From Hyphomicrobiales bacterium (GTDB lineage: Bacteria > Pseudomonadota > Alphaproteobacteria > Rhizobiales > Rhizobiaceae): a stretch of DNA of 64,000 bases. This document shows, piece by piece, positions 50,747 through 60,173 of the stretch (positions within the stretch are counted from its first letter, which is position 1; each line of letters starts with the position of its first letter). Below the pieces are notes generated by a model. The model was not told the origin of the DNA and did no database searches. It worked only from the letters and a program-made list of their open reading frames with translations. A program made the translations under genes and the position numbers. Location of the stretch: positions 1 through 64,000 of the forward strand of contig JAFKJU010000014.1 of assembly GCA_017305935.1 (NCBI GenBank), in the 5' to 3' direction.

Positions 50747-51877
50747 ATGAACACGATGACGCTGGAAAGGAGGCGCCTCGACGAGGCGCCGCCGCTCACT
50801 TCCGAAACCATGGTCGCCTTCGAGCGTGTGCAGAAGACCTATGACGGGCGCACGCTGGTCGTAGAGGATCTGAACCTCACCGTTCGCCGCGGCGAATTCC
50901 TGACGATGCTCGGGCCGTCCGGCTCCGGCAAGACCACGACGCTGATGATGCTCGGCGGCTTCGAGCAGCCGACGAGCGGGCGCATCCTGCTGGAGGGGCA
51001 GGCGGTGGAACGCCTGCCGCCGGAGCGGCGCGACATCGGCTTCGTCTTCCAGAACTACGCCCTCTTCCCGCATATGACGGTGGCCGAAAATGTCGGCTTT
51101 CCGCTGCGCTATCGTGGCGTCCGCGGGGCGGAAGCAGCGCGGCGCGTTGCCGAGGCGCTGGCCATGGTCAAGCTCGGCGGGCTTGGCGAACGCCGCCCGG
51201 CCCAGCTTTCCGGCGGCCAGCAGCAGCGCGTGGCGCTGGCCCGCGCCATGGTGTTCAACCCGAAGCTGATCCTGATGGACGAACCGCTCGGCGCGCTCGA
51301 CAAGCAGCTTCGCGAGCACATGCAGGTCGAGATCCGCAAGATCCAGCAGAACCTCGGCATCACCATGGTCTATGTCACGCACGACCAGTCGGAAGCGCTG
51401 ACCATGTCCGACCGCATCGCCGTCTTCCATGAAGGCCGCATCCAGCAGCTTTCCGATCCGGTGACGCTGTACGACCAGCCGGAAAACAGGTTCGTCGCGG
51501 GCTTCATCGGCGACAACAATACGCTTTCAGGTGACTTCCTCGGCGTCGAGGACGGTTTTGGCGTGGTGCGCTTGGCCGATGGCAGCCGGCTTCTGACAAC
51601 GGGGGCGGCCGGCATTCCCGGATCGAGCGTTACCGTATCGCTGCGCCCCGAACGTCTCGGCCTCGATAACGGCACGCGACAGGGCGCGGAAAACCGTTTC
51701 CCGGCCCGCGTGCTCGACCGGACCTTCCTCGGCGACCGGGTGCGCCTGACGCTGGAAGCCTTCGGCGACCCATCGCTCGTCGCCTCGCTGCCGGCTGCGG
51801 ACGGTGCGGCAGTGACGCCGGGCGGCATCGTCACGCTGACCTGCCGTGCCGCCGATTGCTTGACGCTGACGAGGTAG
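50747..51877 (+). CDS. Polyamine-type ABC transporter ATP-binding protein (PotA-like)
   Basis: A 376-residue ATPase with Walker [13 protein letters not shown] loop [12 protein letters not shown], signature LSGGQQQRV, Walker [13 protein letters not shown] and H loop VTHDQSEA. The C-terminal 120 residues form the TOBE regulatory domain. The ATG at 50747 follows GGAGACGGG; a GTG directly before it is an alternative. It lies 11 bases after the binding-protein gene. Confidence 0.95.
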   Translation: MNTMTLERRRLDEAPPLTSETMVAFERVQKTYDGRTLVVEDLNLTVRRGEFLTMLGPSGSGKTTTLMMLGGFEQPTSGRILLEGQAVERLPPERRDIGFVFQNYALFPHMTVAENVGFPLRYRGVRGAEAARRVAEALAMVKLGGLGERRPAQLSGGQQQRVALARAMVFNPKLILMDEPLGALDKQLREHMQVEIRKIQQNLGITMVYVTHDQSEALTMSDRIAVFHEGRIQQLSDPVTLYDQPENRFVAGFIGDNNTLSGDFLGVEDGFGVVRLADGSRLLTTGAAGIPGSSVTVSLRPERLGLDNGTRQGAENRFPARVLDRTFLGDRVRLTLEAFGDPSLVASLPAADGAAVTPGGIVTLTCRAADCLTLTR

Positions 51878-51879
51878 CC

Positions 51880-53127
51880 ATGGCCGACACGATGTCACTG
51901 ACCGCACCCTATACCGACCCCGGCCTCGGCGCAGCACTTCGCCGGGCCGAACGGCCGAACCGCCTCCGGGCCCTGGCGCTGGCGTTGCCGGCGCTCGTCT
52001 TCCTGCTCGTCACCTTCGCCGCGCCGATCGGCGTCTTCCTGACGACGGCGGTGCGCAACCCGGAGGTCCACGAGATCCTGCCGCAGACCACCGTCGCGCT
52101 CGAAGGCTGGGACGGGCAGGCGACGCCCGGCGAAGAGGTCTTTGCCGCGCTCGCCGCCGATCTGGCCCGCGCCAGGCAGAACAATACCGCCGCCACGCTC
52201 GGCAAGCGGCTGAACTATGAAAGCCCTGGCATGCGCAGCCGCATCATGTCGGTGACGCGCAAGCTCGACGGCTTCGCCGCCGGCCCCCTCGCCCCGCAAT
52301 TTATCGCCATCGATGCCGCCTGGGGCCAGCCGGATCTCTGGGCGATCATCCAGCGCAATGCAGCGCCGGTCACCCCCTATTACCTGCTGACATCGGTCGA
52401 CCTCGGCCAGGATGCGGCCGGCGGCATCGTCCGCGTCGCGCAGGACCAGGCGGTGTTCCTCGACATTCTCGGCCGCACCCTCTGGATCGCCGGGCTCGTC
52501 ACGGTCGCGACGCTGCTGCTCGGTTTCCCGACCGCCTATGTCATTTCGCTGGCGCCGGCGCGTATCGCCGGCTTCCTGCTGCTCATGGTGCTGTTGCCGC
52601 TGTGGACGTCGCTGCTGGTGCGCACCACCGCCTGGGTGGTGCTTTTGCAGACGGATGGCGTCATCAACCAAGTGCTTCTGGCGCTCGGCCTGACCAGCGA
52701 GAAGCTGCAACTGATGCTGACCCGCTTCGGCACGGTGACGGCCATGACGCATATCCAGCTACCCTTCACCATCCTGCCGATCCTCAGCGTCATGAAAACC
52801 ATTCCCGCGGGCCAGTTGCGGGCGGCACGGTCGCTGGGCGCACCGGCCTTTTCCGCCTTCTGGCGGGTCTATGCGCCGCAGACGCTGCCCGGCGTCGCCG
52901 CCGGCTGCCTGATGACCTTCATCCTGTCGCTCGGTTACTACATCACCCCGGCGCTGGTCGGCGGCCCGCGCGACCAGATGATCTCGAATTTCATCGCCAC
53001 CTATATCAACCGCGACCTGAACTGGGGCATGGCGGCCGCTCTTGCCTGCCTGCTCCTTTTCATGACGCTTTCCATCTATCTCCTGTTCCTGCGCCTCGTC
53101 GGCGCGGAGCGCATCAAGCTTGGATGA
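51880..53127 (+). CDS. Polyamine-type ABC transporter permease 1 (PotB-like)
   Basis: A 415-residue permease. After the first membrane segment (about 32-52) there is a periplasmic insertion of roughly 130 residues, seen in a subgroup of these permeases, before the transport domain with its EAA-like motif AARSLGAPAFSAFWRVYAPQTLPG. The start at 51880 is two bases after the ATPase stop and has GAGG upstream. It pairs with permease 2. Confidence 0.92.
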   Translation: MADTMSLTAPYTDPGLGAALRRAERPNRLRALALALPALVFLLVTFAAPIGVFLTTAVRNPEVHEILPQTTVALEGWDGQATPGEEVFAALAADLARARQNNTAATLGKRLNYESPGMRSRIMSVTRKLDGFAAGPLAPQFIAIDAAWGQPDLWAIIQRNAAPVTPYYLLTSVDLGQDAAGGIVRVAQDQAVFLDILGRTLWIAGLVTVATLLLGFPTAYVISLAPARIAGFLLLMVLLPLWTSLLVRTTAWVVLLQTDGVINQVLLALGLTSEKLQLMLTRFGTVTAMTHIQLPFTILPILSVMKTIPAGQLRAARSLGAPAFSAFWRVYAPQTLPGVAAGCLMTFILSLGYYITPALVGGPRDQMISNFIATYINRDLNWGMAAALACLLLFMTLSIYLLFLRLVGAERIKLG

Positions 53128-53942
53128 GAACCATGTGGCTTCCCGCCTACGCAACCCGCAGCGAGCGGCTCTGCCGCCTCGCCGTCGTCACCTTCGCCTT
53201 CGCCGTGCTCGTCTTCCTGGTCGGGCCGCTCTTCGTCGTCTTTCCGCTGTCGGTGTCGAAGGATCCGTTCTTCACCTTCCCGATCGAGGCCTATTCCTGG
53301 CGCTGGTATGCGGATTTCTTCCAGAACGCACGCTGGACCCAGAGCCTGTGGAACAGCCTTGTCGCCGCGACCTTCAGCACGGCGCTCGCCACCCTGCTCG
53401 GCACGCTTGCGGCGCTCGGCATCGCCAGGCCCGGCTTTCCCGCCCGCAAGGCGGTGATGGCGCTGATGATCTCGCCGATGATCATGCCGGTCGTCATCGT
53501 CGCGGTCGGTGCCTACATGTTCTTCGGCCCGCTGGGGCTGACAAACACGCGCACCGGGCTGGTGCTCGCCCATGCGGGCCTCGCCATCCCCTTCGTCGTT
53601 ATCACGGTGCTGTCGTCGCTGTCGACCTATGACGCCAACCTGACACGCGCCGGCGCCAGCCTCGGGGCCGGTCCGGTCAGCGTCTTCTTCACTGTCACGC
53701 TGCCGCTCATCCTGCCCGGCATCGTCTCGGGCGCGCTGCTCGCCTTCGCCGTCTCCTTCGACGAGGTGATCGTCGCCCTGTTCCTGACCGGCGCCGAGCA
53801 GCGCACGCTGCCGGTGCAGATGTTTTCCGGCATCCGCGACCAGATCAACCCGACGATCATGGCGGCGGCGAGCCTGCTCACCACCGTTTCCATTGCGCTG
53901 TTCGTGGGGCTGAGCCTCATTCGCCGGCTGCGGCGCGGCTGA
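53124..53942 (+). CDS. Polyamine-type ABC transporter permease 2 (PotC-like)
   Basis: A 272-residue permease with six membrane segments and the EAA motif RAGASLGAGPVSVFFTVTLPLILPG. The ATG overlaps the stop of permease 1 (ATGA), which fixes the start. Its own stop abuts the convergent LysR stop with no base between, the joint forming TGATCA. It is the last gene of the importer operon. Confidence 0.94.
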   Translation: MRTMWLPAYATRSERLCRLAVVTFAFAVLVFLVGPLFVVFPLSVSKDPFFTFPIEAYSWRWYADFFQNARWTQSLWNSLVAATFSTALATLLGTLAALGIARPGFPARKAVMALMISPMIMPVVIVAVGAYMFFGPLGLTNTRTGLVLAHAGLAIPFVVITVLSSLSTYDANLTRAGASLGAGPVSVFFTVTLPLILPGIVSGALLAFAVSFDEVIVALFLTGAEQRTLPVQMFSGIRDQINPTIMAAASLLTTVSIALFVGLSLIRRLRRG

Positions 53943-54818
53943 TCAGGCGTCGCGGCTGCTCGCCAGGAAGGCATCGGCGAAATGCGCTGCAAAGCTTTCG
54001 GCGACGGCCGAGCGCTTGCGGTCGGAACCGAGATAGATACCGACGACGACATCGGCGAGGCGCGGCAATCCCAGCGCCTCGTCGAGCGTCGAGAGCTTGG
54101 CCGGCACGATGCGGCGGGCAAGCACCGTATTGCCGAAGCCGGAGCCGACCGCCGCTTCCAGCCCCGCAAGGCTGGGACTGGTATAGACGAGATCGTAGCC
54201 GCGCCCGTCGCGCTGCAAGGCCGTCAACATGGCACGGCGATAGAGGCATCCCTCGGGATAACAGGCGATGCGCAGATTGGCGTTGCCATCCGTCACCACG
54301 GATGTCGGACTGTCGCCGACCCAGGTCAGCGGCTCCTTCCAGGTCATGAAGGCGCCTTCGGCCGGCCCATCCGGCGTCATCGCCACGACGAGGTCGTAGA
54401 GCCCGTTGCGCAGGCCTTGCAGCAGCACATGCGAGAGATCGCAGACGACCTCGAAGCGGAAATCATGGCCGCTGCGGGCGAGGCGCGGCATCAGCTTCGG
54501 CAGGAAATGATCGGCATAGTCGTTGGGAATGCCGAGGCGGATCTTGCCATGCTGGTCGCGTTTGGAAAGCCGGAGCACCATCTCGTCGTTGAGCGCCAGC
54601 ATCTGCCGCGCATAGCTGGCGACGAGTTCGCCCGCCTCGGTCGGCTGGGCACTGGCATCCTTGGCAAAGAGGGAAACGTCGAGAAGCTCCTGCAGCTTTT
54701 TCATCTGCAGGCTGATGGCCGGCTGGGTGCGGCCCAGTTGTTCGGCGGCGCGCGTATGGCTGCGCAGGTCGATGACCGCCAGGAAGGTGCGCAGGAGATC
54801 GGTCGGAATGTTTCTCAA
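53943..54818 (-). CDS. LysR-family transcriptional regulator
   Basis: A 291-residue regulator. The N-terminal helix-turn-helix (RNIPTDLLRTFLAVIDL, then AAEQLGRTQPAISLQMKKLQ) and a periplasmic-binding-protein-like effector domain are both complete. The TTG at 54818 is preferred: the longer frame to a TTG at 54869 would translate through the strong terminator hairpin at 54836-54867. No ATG or GTG is available near this place. It lies between creatinase (upstream on the same strand) and the convergent ABC operon, and probably activates one or both. Confidence 0.88.
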   Translation of the reverse strand: MRNIPTDLLRTFLAVIDLRSHTRAAEQLGRTQPAISLQMKKLQELLDVSLFAKDASAQPTEAGELVASYARQMLALNDEMVLRLSKRDQHGKIRLGIPNDYADHFLPKLMPRLARSGHDFRFEVVCDLSHVLLQGLRNGLYDLVVAMTPDGPAEGAFMTWKEPLTWVGDSPTSVVTDGNANLRIACYPEGCLYRRAMLTALQRDGRGYDLVYTSPSLAGLEAAVGSGFGNTVLARRIVPAKLSTLDEALGLPRLADVVVGIYLGSDRKRSAVAESFAAHFADAFLASSRDA

Positions 54819-54835
54819 GGGTCGACACGCTTCCA

Positions 54836-54867
54836 AAAGGAAACGGGCCGATCGGGCGGCCCGTTCC
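54836..54867 (-). terminator. Rho-independent terminator after the creatinase gene
   Basis: On the minus strand, GGAACGGGCCG pairs with CGGCCCGTTTCC (one bulge) around a 6-base loop, followed by four U. It starts 19 bases beyond the creatinase stop. Termination there would limit expression of the LysR gene from the creatinase promoter. Confidence 0.75.
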
Positions 54868-54885
54868 AAGTTGCCCGCGGACGGG

Positions 54886-56121
54886 TCAGGCGGGGAGGAT
54901 ATTATGCTCCGGGCCGAAGGGGAAGCCCGTGATGTTTTCCGAGCCGGTTTCGGTCATGACGAGGATGTCGTGCTCGCGGTAGCCGCCGGCGCCCGGCATG
55001 CCCTCGGGAATGGTCAGCATCGGCTCCATGGAAACCACCATGCCGGGCTGCAGCACGGTGTTGATGTCCTCGCGCAGCTCCACGCCCGCCTCGCGGCCGT
55101 AATAATGCGAGAGCACGCCGAAGGAGTGGCCGTAGCCGAACGAGCGATAGCCGAGCAGGCCATGCGCGCGATAGATCTCGTTCAGTTCCGTCGCCACGTC
55201 GCCGCAGCGGGCGCCGGGCTTCAGGAGTTCGAGGCCGCGGCGATGGACGGTGCAGTTGATCTCCCAGATGCGCAGGTGTTCGTCGCTGGCATGATCGAGG
55301 AACAGCGTGCGCTCCAGCGCCGTGTAGTATCCCGCGATCATCGGAAAGCAGTTGAGCGACAGGATATCGCCCTTCTCCACCCGGCGGGAGGTCACCGGAT
55401 TGTGGGCGCCATCCGTGTTGACGCCGGACTGGAACCAGACCCAGGTGTCCATCAGCTCGGCATGGGGGAAACGGCTGGCGATATGGCGCACCATGGCTTG
55501 CGTGCCGGCCAGCGCCACCTCGTATTCCGGCACGTTTTCACGCACGGCCTTGGCGACCGCCGCGCCGCCGATATCCGCCGTCGCCGCACCCTCTTTGATG
55601 AGGACGATTTCTTCGGCCGACTTGATCGTGCGCAGCCACATGGTCGGCGAACCGATATCGACGAATTCGACACCCGGAAACGCTTCCTCCAGCAGCCGGC
55701 GCAGATCGAGGTTCACCTGATCGAACTCGATGCCGAGGCGCGTGGCCCCGGGCAGGAGCTGCTGCAGGGCATGGAAGAAATTGTCGCGCTGCCAGTCGGT
55801 ATAGGTGATGTTGTCGCCGAAGGTGCGACGCCAGGGCTGCCCGGCATCGATGCCGGCGGTCACCGACGTCGCCTTTTCCGGCGTGATGACGAAGGCATAG
55901 CGCCGCCCGAAGGAGCAATAGAGGAAGTCGGAGAAATAGCAGATATTGTGATAGGAGGTGAGGATCGCCGCATCGAGCTTCAGCTCCTCCAGGATACGGC
56001 GCATGGCGTTCTGCCGCCGCTCCATCTCGCCCGCCGAAAAGGTCGGCTGCACCTTCTCGCCATTGTGCATCTCCTGCAGCCTGAGAAGCTGGTTGGGCAT
56101 TCCTCTCGCAAACATGTTCAT
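54886..56121 (-). CDS. Creatinase (creatine amidinohydrolase)
   Basis: A 411-residue enzyme of the pita-bread (aminopeptidase P-like) fold that splits creatine into sarcosine and urea. Long stretches are nearly the same as Pseudomonas creatinase as I remember it: TSYHNICYFSDFLYCSFGR, GQPWRRT, YTDWQRDNFF, LMDTWVWFQSGVNTDGAHNP (with the catalytic His), LNCFPMIAGYYTALERTLFL, and GHSFGVLSHYYGREAGVELR. As in true creatinases, the metal ligands of the peptidase relatives are not conserved. The ATG at 56121 has GGGAG upstream. An adjacent LysR gene and a polyamine-type ABC importer complete a probable creatine module. Confidence 0.93.
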   Translation of the reverse strand: MNMFARGMPNQLLRLQEMHNGEKVQPTFSAGEMERRQNAMRRILEELKLDAAILTSYHNICYFSDFLYCSFGRRYAFVITPEKATSVTAGIDAGQPWRRTFGDNITYTDWQRDNFFHALQQLLPGATRLGIEFDQVNLDLRRLLEEAFPGVEFVDIGSPTMWLRTIKSAEEIVLIKEGAATADIGGAAVAKAVRENVPEYEVALAGTQAMVRHIASRFPHAELMDTWVWFQSGVNTDGAHNPVTSRRVEKGDILSLNCFPMIAGYYTALERTLFLDHASDEHLRIWEINCTVHRRGLELLKPGARCGDVATELNEIYRAHGLLGYRSFGYGHSFGVLSHYYGREAGVELREDINTVLQPGMVVSMEPMLTIPEGMPGAGGYREHDILVMTETGSENITGFPFGPEHNILPA

Positions 56122-56193
56122 TCGAAAACTCCCTGATCCCGCGGCAAACCGCATCCGTTCGACGAAGATCAGGGTAGAAATCTTTGCTGGCGC

Positions 56194-56212
56194 TGGAAAA
56201 TTAGAAGTTCCA
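56194..56212. promoter_or_regulatory. LysR-type operator candidate before creatinase
   Basis: TGGAA and TTCCA arms enclose nine A/T-rich bases (56194-56212), 73-91 bases before the creatinase start, a usual distance for a LysR activation site. It is the only clear dyad in the 145-base gap. Confidence 0.5.
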
Positions 56213-56266
56213 ATGCCGGCATAAGCAGCCGGGACCGCATTCCCTGCTGACATGCCCGACCCGCAA

Positions 56267-57025
56267 TCAGAGGTGATGCAGCACGAAGGGTTTGCCCGCG
56301 ATGATCTCGACACGCATGCGGAAGCCGAAGACGGTTTCCAGGGTGTCGGGCGTCAAGAGGTCGAGCGGGGCGGCGTCCGCGATGATGCGGCCGTTCTGCA
56401 TGGCGACGATCCGGTCGGCATAAGCGCTGGCCTGGTTGACGTCGTGCAGGACAATGACCATCGTTCTGGCCCTGGTGTCGGCGATGGCGCGCAGCGAACG
56501 CATCAGTTCGCGGGCGTGGTGCATGTCGAGATTGTTGAGCGGCTCGTCGAGCAGCAGGTAATCGGTATCCTGGGCGAAGGCCATGGCGACGAGGGCGCGC
56601 TGGCGCTGGCCGCCGGAGAGGGTTTCGAGGAAACGGTCGGCGAGATCGGTGAGGTCGAAGCGCGCCAGGGCCTGGTCGACGATTTCGAGATCGGCCGCCG
56701 TCAACCTGCCGCGTCCATGGGGAAAGCGGCCGAAGCCGACCAGTTCGCGCACCTTCAGCCGGCTGGCGACAGTCGAATCCTGGCGCAGGATGGCGACGAC
56801 ACGGGCAAGCTCCGGGCCGGGCGTGCGGTCGACCGGCAGTCCGTCGATATGGATCGTGCCCTGCTGCAACGGCCGCAGGCGCGCGATCAGCGACAGCAGC
56901 GAGGATTTGCCGGCGCCGTTCGGCCCGATCAGCGCCACGACGCCACCCTTCGGGATCGTCAGGTTGATGTCCCGCAGGATCGGCGTCGCGCGGATGCGCA
57001 ACGAGACGTTTTCGATGCGGATCAT
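56267..57025 (-). CDS. Siderophore ABC transporter ATP-binding protein (FatE/FepC-like)
   Basis: A 252-residue ATPase with Walker A GPNGAGKSS, Q loop RQDSTVASRL, signature LSGGQRQRA and Walker B YLLLDEPLNNLD, all typical of FecE/FepC importers. Its ATG at 57025 overlaps the permease stop. It ends an operon that begins with a TonB-dependent receptor. The likely cargo is a ferric siderophore. Confidence 0.95.
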   Translation of the reverse strand: MIRIENVSLRIRATPILRDINLTIPKGGVVALIGPNGAGKSSLLSLIARLRPLQQGTIHIDGLPVDRTPGPELARVVAILRQDSTVASRLKVRELVGFGRFPHGRGRLTAADLEIVDQALARFDLTDLADRFLETLSGGQRQRALVAMAFAQDTDYLLLDEPLNNLDMHHARELMRSLRAIADTRARTMVIVLHDVNQASAYADRIVAMQNGRIIADAAPLDLLTPDTLETVFGFRMRVEIIAGKPFVLHHL

Positions 57026-57963
57026 CGCCGGCTCCCCCAAAGCAGCATCAGCAGGAAGACGATCCCGCCGACGAATTCGATGACGACGCCGAGCGTCGCG
57101 CCCGACCCCAGCCCATGCTGAAACAACGCCTGCCCGCCGACCAGGACGATGATGCCGGTCAGCGCCGCCGCCGGCAGCAGCGTCGCATGGCGGACGGTGC
57201 CGGCTATGCGTTCGGCGAGTGCCGCGACCAGCAGGCCGAAAAACGCGACCGGCCCGACCAGCGCGGTCGACACAGCCACGAGGGCCGCCACCAGCACCAG
57301 CAGGCCGGTGACCGTCCGTTGCCAGTGGATGCCGAGTCCCGTCGCCGCATCGGCGCCGAGCGCGACGATATCCAGCACATGTCGCGCCCGCCAGACGACG
57401 ATGACGGCGGCAAGCGTGACGAGCGCGGCGAAAGCCAGAAGATCGGTCCGCACCGCATTGAAACTGGCGAAGCTCGCCGATTGCGCCACGGCGAATTCGT
57501 TGGGATCGATGAGCCGCGCCAGCAGCGCCTGCAGGCTGCGAAACAGCACGCCGCAGACGACGCCGGCCAGCAGCATCAGCCCCATGTCGAGGCGCCGGCG
57601 CAGCATCGGCAACAGCAACGCGCAGGCCAGCGCCATCAGCAGCAGGATTTCGGCGGCGAATTTGAGCTGCGGATCGAGCGTCGCATAGCCGACGCCGCCG
57701 AGCAGGAAGACCATCAGCATCTGGCCGAACAGATAGAGCGCGTCGAGCCCCATGATCGACGGCGTCAGGATACGGTTGCCCGTGACCGTCTGGAAGACGA
57801 CGGTGGAGAGCGCGATCGCCACTCCGACCTGCACCAGCGCCGCCAGCTTGACCGCGCGCAATTGCAGCACGAAGGCGATATCGCCGCGCAGGCCGATGGC
57901 GAGGAAGGCGACCATGCAGGCGACGGCGACCAGGGCGAGGCCGAGAATGCGACGACCGGCCAT
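57022..57963 (-). CDS. Siderophore ABC transporter permease 2 (FecCD family, FatC-like)
   Basis: A 313-residue FecCD-type permease with about nine membrane segments and family blocks GNRILTPSIMGLDALYLFGQ and VSTALVGPVAFFGLLVAALAER. The frame stays open upstream, but MAGRRILGLALV at 57963 is the natural start, two bases after the preceding stop. It lacks the longer N terminus of FepG, as usual for the Fat/Ceu branch. Confidence 0.94.
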   Translation of the reverse strand: MAGRRILGLALVAVACMVAFLAIGLRGDIAFVLQLRAVKLAALVQVGVAIALSTVVFQTVTGNRILTPSIMGLDALYLFGQMLMVFLLGGVGYATLDPQLKFAAEILLLMALACALLLPMLRRRLDMGLMLLAGVVCGVLFRSLQALLARLIDPNEFAVAQSASFASFNAVRTDLLAFAALVTLAAVIVVWRARHVLDIVALGADAATGLGIHWQRTVTGLLVLVAALVAVSTALVGPVAFFGLLVAALAERIAGTVRHATLLPAAALTGIIVLVGGQALFQHGLGSGATLGVVIEFVGGIVFLLMLLWGSRR

Positions 57964-57965
57964 CT

Positions 57966-58919
57966 CTAGGATCGCCGCAGAAGCAGCCAGAGGAAGAGGA
58001 TGCCGCCGACCACGCCCATCACCGTTCCCACCGGGATTTCGTAAGGGAAGCGGATCAGGCGGCCGGCGATATCGCAGCCGAGCACCAGCGTGGCGCCGCC
58101 GAAGGCCACCCAGCCGAGCGTGGCGCGCATGTTGTCGCCGATCAGCCGCGCCGCCAGATTCGGCACCACCAGCCCGACAAAGGGAATCATGCCGACCACG
58201 ACGACGGTAAGCGCCGAGACGACCGAGACGATGACAAGGCCGAGCTGCATCATTCGCGCGGGATCGATGCCGAGCCCGATGGCGGCATCGCGTCCCAGCG
58301 CCATGATCGTCAGCCGGTCGGCGGCAACCCAGGCGACCGCGACCATCGCCGCCGCAAGCCAAAGCAATTCATAGCGGCCGCGCAGCACGCCGGAAAAATC
58401 GCCGCTGGTCCAGATCGACAGGAATTGCAGCAGCCCCGCCTGCCAGGCGGCGAAGGTGGCGGCCGCGCCGATGACGCCGCCATAGACGATGCCGAACAGC
58501 GGCACGAGAAAGGGCTGGGTCGGCGGCAGACGATGCGCCGTCGCCAGGAACAGAGCCGTGCCGGCGGCGATCAACGTCTTCAAGGGCAGCGCTGCTGCCG
58601 GCCAGAGCAGCGTCACCAGGAGAATGCCGAGTTCGGCGCTCTGCGCCGTCCCTGCTGTCGCCGGCTCGACGAAACGGTTGCGCGCCAGCGTCTGCATGAT
58701 CAGTCCGGCAATCGCGAGGCCAGCGCCGGCCAGCAGCGCCGCCAGCGTGCGCGGCAGACGGCTGACGACGAGAAGCTGCAGCGCCTGCGGATCGCGCAGC
58801 AGCCGTCCCGGCGGCAGCGGGCTGACGCCGACGAACAGGCTGAGCACACCCAAGGCGGCAAGCCCGAGCGTCGCCACCACCCCACGGCGCGACGGAAAAA
58901 TGGAAAATGCCGATGTCAT
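57966..58919 (-). CDS. Siderophore ABC transporter permease 1 (FecCD family, FatD-like)
   Basis: A 317-residue permease with family motifs SRLPRTLAALLAGAGLAIAGLIMQTLARNRFVEPATAGTAQSAELGI and GMIPFVGLVVPNLAARLIG. Its ATG overlaps the binding-protein stop (ATGA). The pairing of two different FecCD permeases matches the FatD/FatC and CeuB/CeuC arrangements for catecholate- or carboxylate-type siderophores. Confidence 0.95.
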   Translation of the reverse strand: MTSAFSIFPSRRGVVATLGLAALGVLSLFVGVSPLPPGRLLRDPQALQLLVVSRLPRTLAALLAGAGLAIAGLIMQTLARNRFVEPATAGTAQSAELGILLVTLLWPAAALPLKTLIAAGTALFLATAHRLPPTQPFLVPLFGIVYGGVIGAAATFAAWQAGLLQFLSIWTSGDFSGVLRGRYELLWLAAAMVAVAWVAADRLTIMALGRDAAIGLGIDPARMMQLGLVIVSVVSALTVVVVGMIPFVGLVVPNLAARLIGDNMRATLGWVAFGGATLVLGCDIAGRLIRFPYEIPVGTVMGVVGGILFLWLLLRRS

Positions 58920-59818
58920 TGCGTGGTGGCAAAACCCCTGGTGATCGTCGCCAGCACGCGCTCGACGGCTTGCACGCCGCCGGCGGCAATGTAGAAATCG
59001 GCGGGCGGCAGATAGATCACCTGCCCCTTTTTCCAGGCGGTGGTCTCGGCGACGAGTTCGTTGTCGAGCGTCACCTTCGCGCCCTGCTCGCTGCTGCCGA
59101 CGGCGGCGGCGCGATCGAGCACCAGCAGCCAATCGGGATTGGCGTCACGGATGAATTCGAAGGAGACGGCTTCGCCATGGGTCGCGGCATCGATGGTCGG
59201 GACGGCAGGCGGCAGGCCGAGCACGCTGTGCAGCCAGCCGAAGCGGGAGCCGGGACCGTAGGTCGAGACCTTCGGACCGTTGGTCATGACGATCAGGCCC
59301 TTGCCCTTGCCGTTAATCGCCGCTTTCGCCGCCTGCACCGCCACATCCAGCCCGGCAATGGCGGTATCGGCTTCGGCCTGTTTGCCGAACAGGGCGCCGT
59401 AGGCGGCAAGCCGCGCCCGGGCCTGGCCGATCAGATCGTTGCCGTCGATGGTCATGTCGATGGTTGGCGCGACCTTGGCGGTCATCTCCGCCCGGCCAGC
59501 CGAGCGGCTGCCAACGATCACCAGATCCGGCGCCAGCGCGCTCAGCGCCTCCAGATCCGGCTCGAACAACGTGCCGACCGACACGGCATCGCGTTTCACC
59601 GCTTCCAGTTCGGGGACGTAAAGCTTGTCGGGAATGCCGGCGGGGTGGATGCCGAGCCGTTCGAGCGTATCGAGAGCGGCGATATCGTAGACGGCAATCC
59701 GCCGCGGTGTTGCCGCGATCTCGACCGGGCCGCGCGCCGTGGCGATCTCCACGGCAAAGGCGGAGAACGCGACAAAGGCGACGGCGACAAAGGCGGCGAA
59801 GGCATTGAGATATTTCAT
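58916..59818 (-). CDS. Siderophore-binding periplasmic protein (FatB/CeuE-like)
   Basis: A 300-residue class III binding protein with a signal peptide of about 22 residues (no lipobox Cys seen). Features are TPRRIAVYDIAALDTLERLGI, PDLVIVGSRSAGRAEM and the C-terminal WKKGQVIYLPPADFYIAAGGVQAVERVL. It comes 12 bases after the DUF2218 gene and leads into the two permease genes. Confidence 0.93.
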   Translation of the reverse strand: MKYLNAFAAFVAVAFVAFSAFAVEIATARGPVEIAATPRRIAVYDIAALDTLERLGIHPAGIPDKLYVPELEAVKRDAVSVGTLFEPDLEALSALAPDLVIVGSRSAGRAEMTAKVAPTIDMTIDGNDLIGQARARLAAYGALFGKQAEADTAIAGLDVAVQAAKAAINGKGKGLIVMTNGPKVSTYGPGSRFGWLHSVLGLPPAVPTIDAATHGEAVSFEFIRDANPDWLLVLDRAAAVGSSEQGAKVTLDNELVAETTAWKKGQVIYLPPADFYIAAGGVQAVERVLATITRGFATTQ

Positions 59819-59830
59819 CGGGTCATCCGT

Positions 59831-60136
59831 TCACGCTGGGGCGGCCTGATCGGCGCCATGCCATTGCAGGGCCTGCTGCGGCTCGCGGAAGGCAAAACGC
59901 ATCAGGTGCGATTCGATCACCTCCTGCGTCCGCTTGAGCTCATCCGCGCCAGCGGCCTCCGCGACCATGCGCAATCCGCTCTCGTCGGCATCGAGGATGC
60001 CGGTGCCGAACGGGAAGCGACAGACGCCATGGCCTTCCGAATGGAAGACTTCGATCTTGTGGGCGAAATGCTTGCAGAGCTGCGCCAGGTATTTAGGGCC
60101 GTTCACGGTTTCCAGATATGCGCTTGCCTGATGCAT
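59831..60136 (-). CDS. DUF2218 family small protein
   Basis: A 101-residue protein of the DUF2218 family (MHQASAYLETVNGPKYLAQLCKHFAHKI and GVCRFPFGTGILDADESGL). The family is often found among iron-uptake or iron-reduction genes, and its His/Cys-containing sequence could interact with an iron complex, but its function is unknown. AAAGGAG precedes the ATG at 60136. It lies between the esterase-like gene and the binding-protein gene. Confidence 0.85.
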   Translation of the reverse strand: MHQASAYLETVNGPKYLAQLCKHFAHKIEVFHSEGHGVCRFPFGTGILDADESGLRMVAEAAGADELKRTQEVIESHLMRFAFREPQQALQWHGADQAAPA

Positions 60137-60173
60137 GGCCTGCTCCTTTAAAATATAACCCATTTACTCATGT

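Noticed and set aside
54819-54869. Longer LysR start at a TTG at 54869
   Set aside because: Translation would run through a strong terminator hairpin with U-tract, and the extra residues are not part of the LysR domain.
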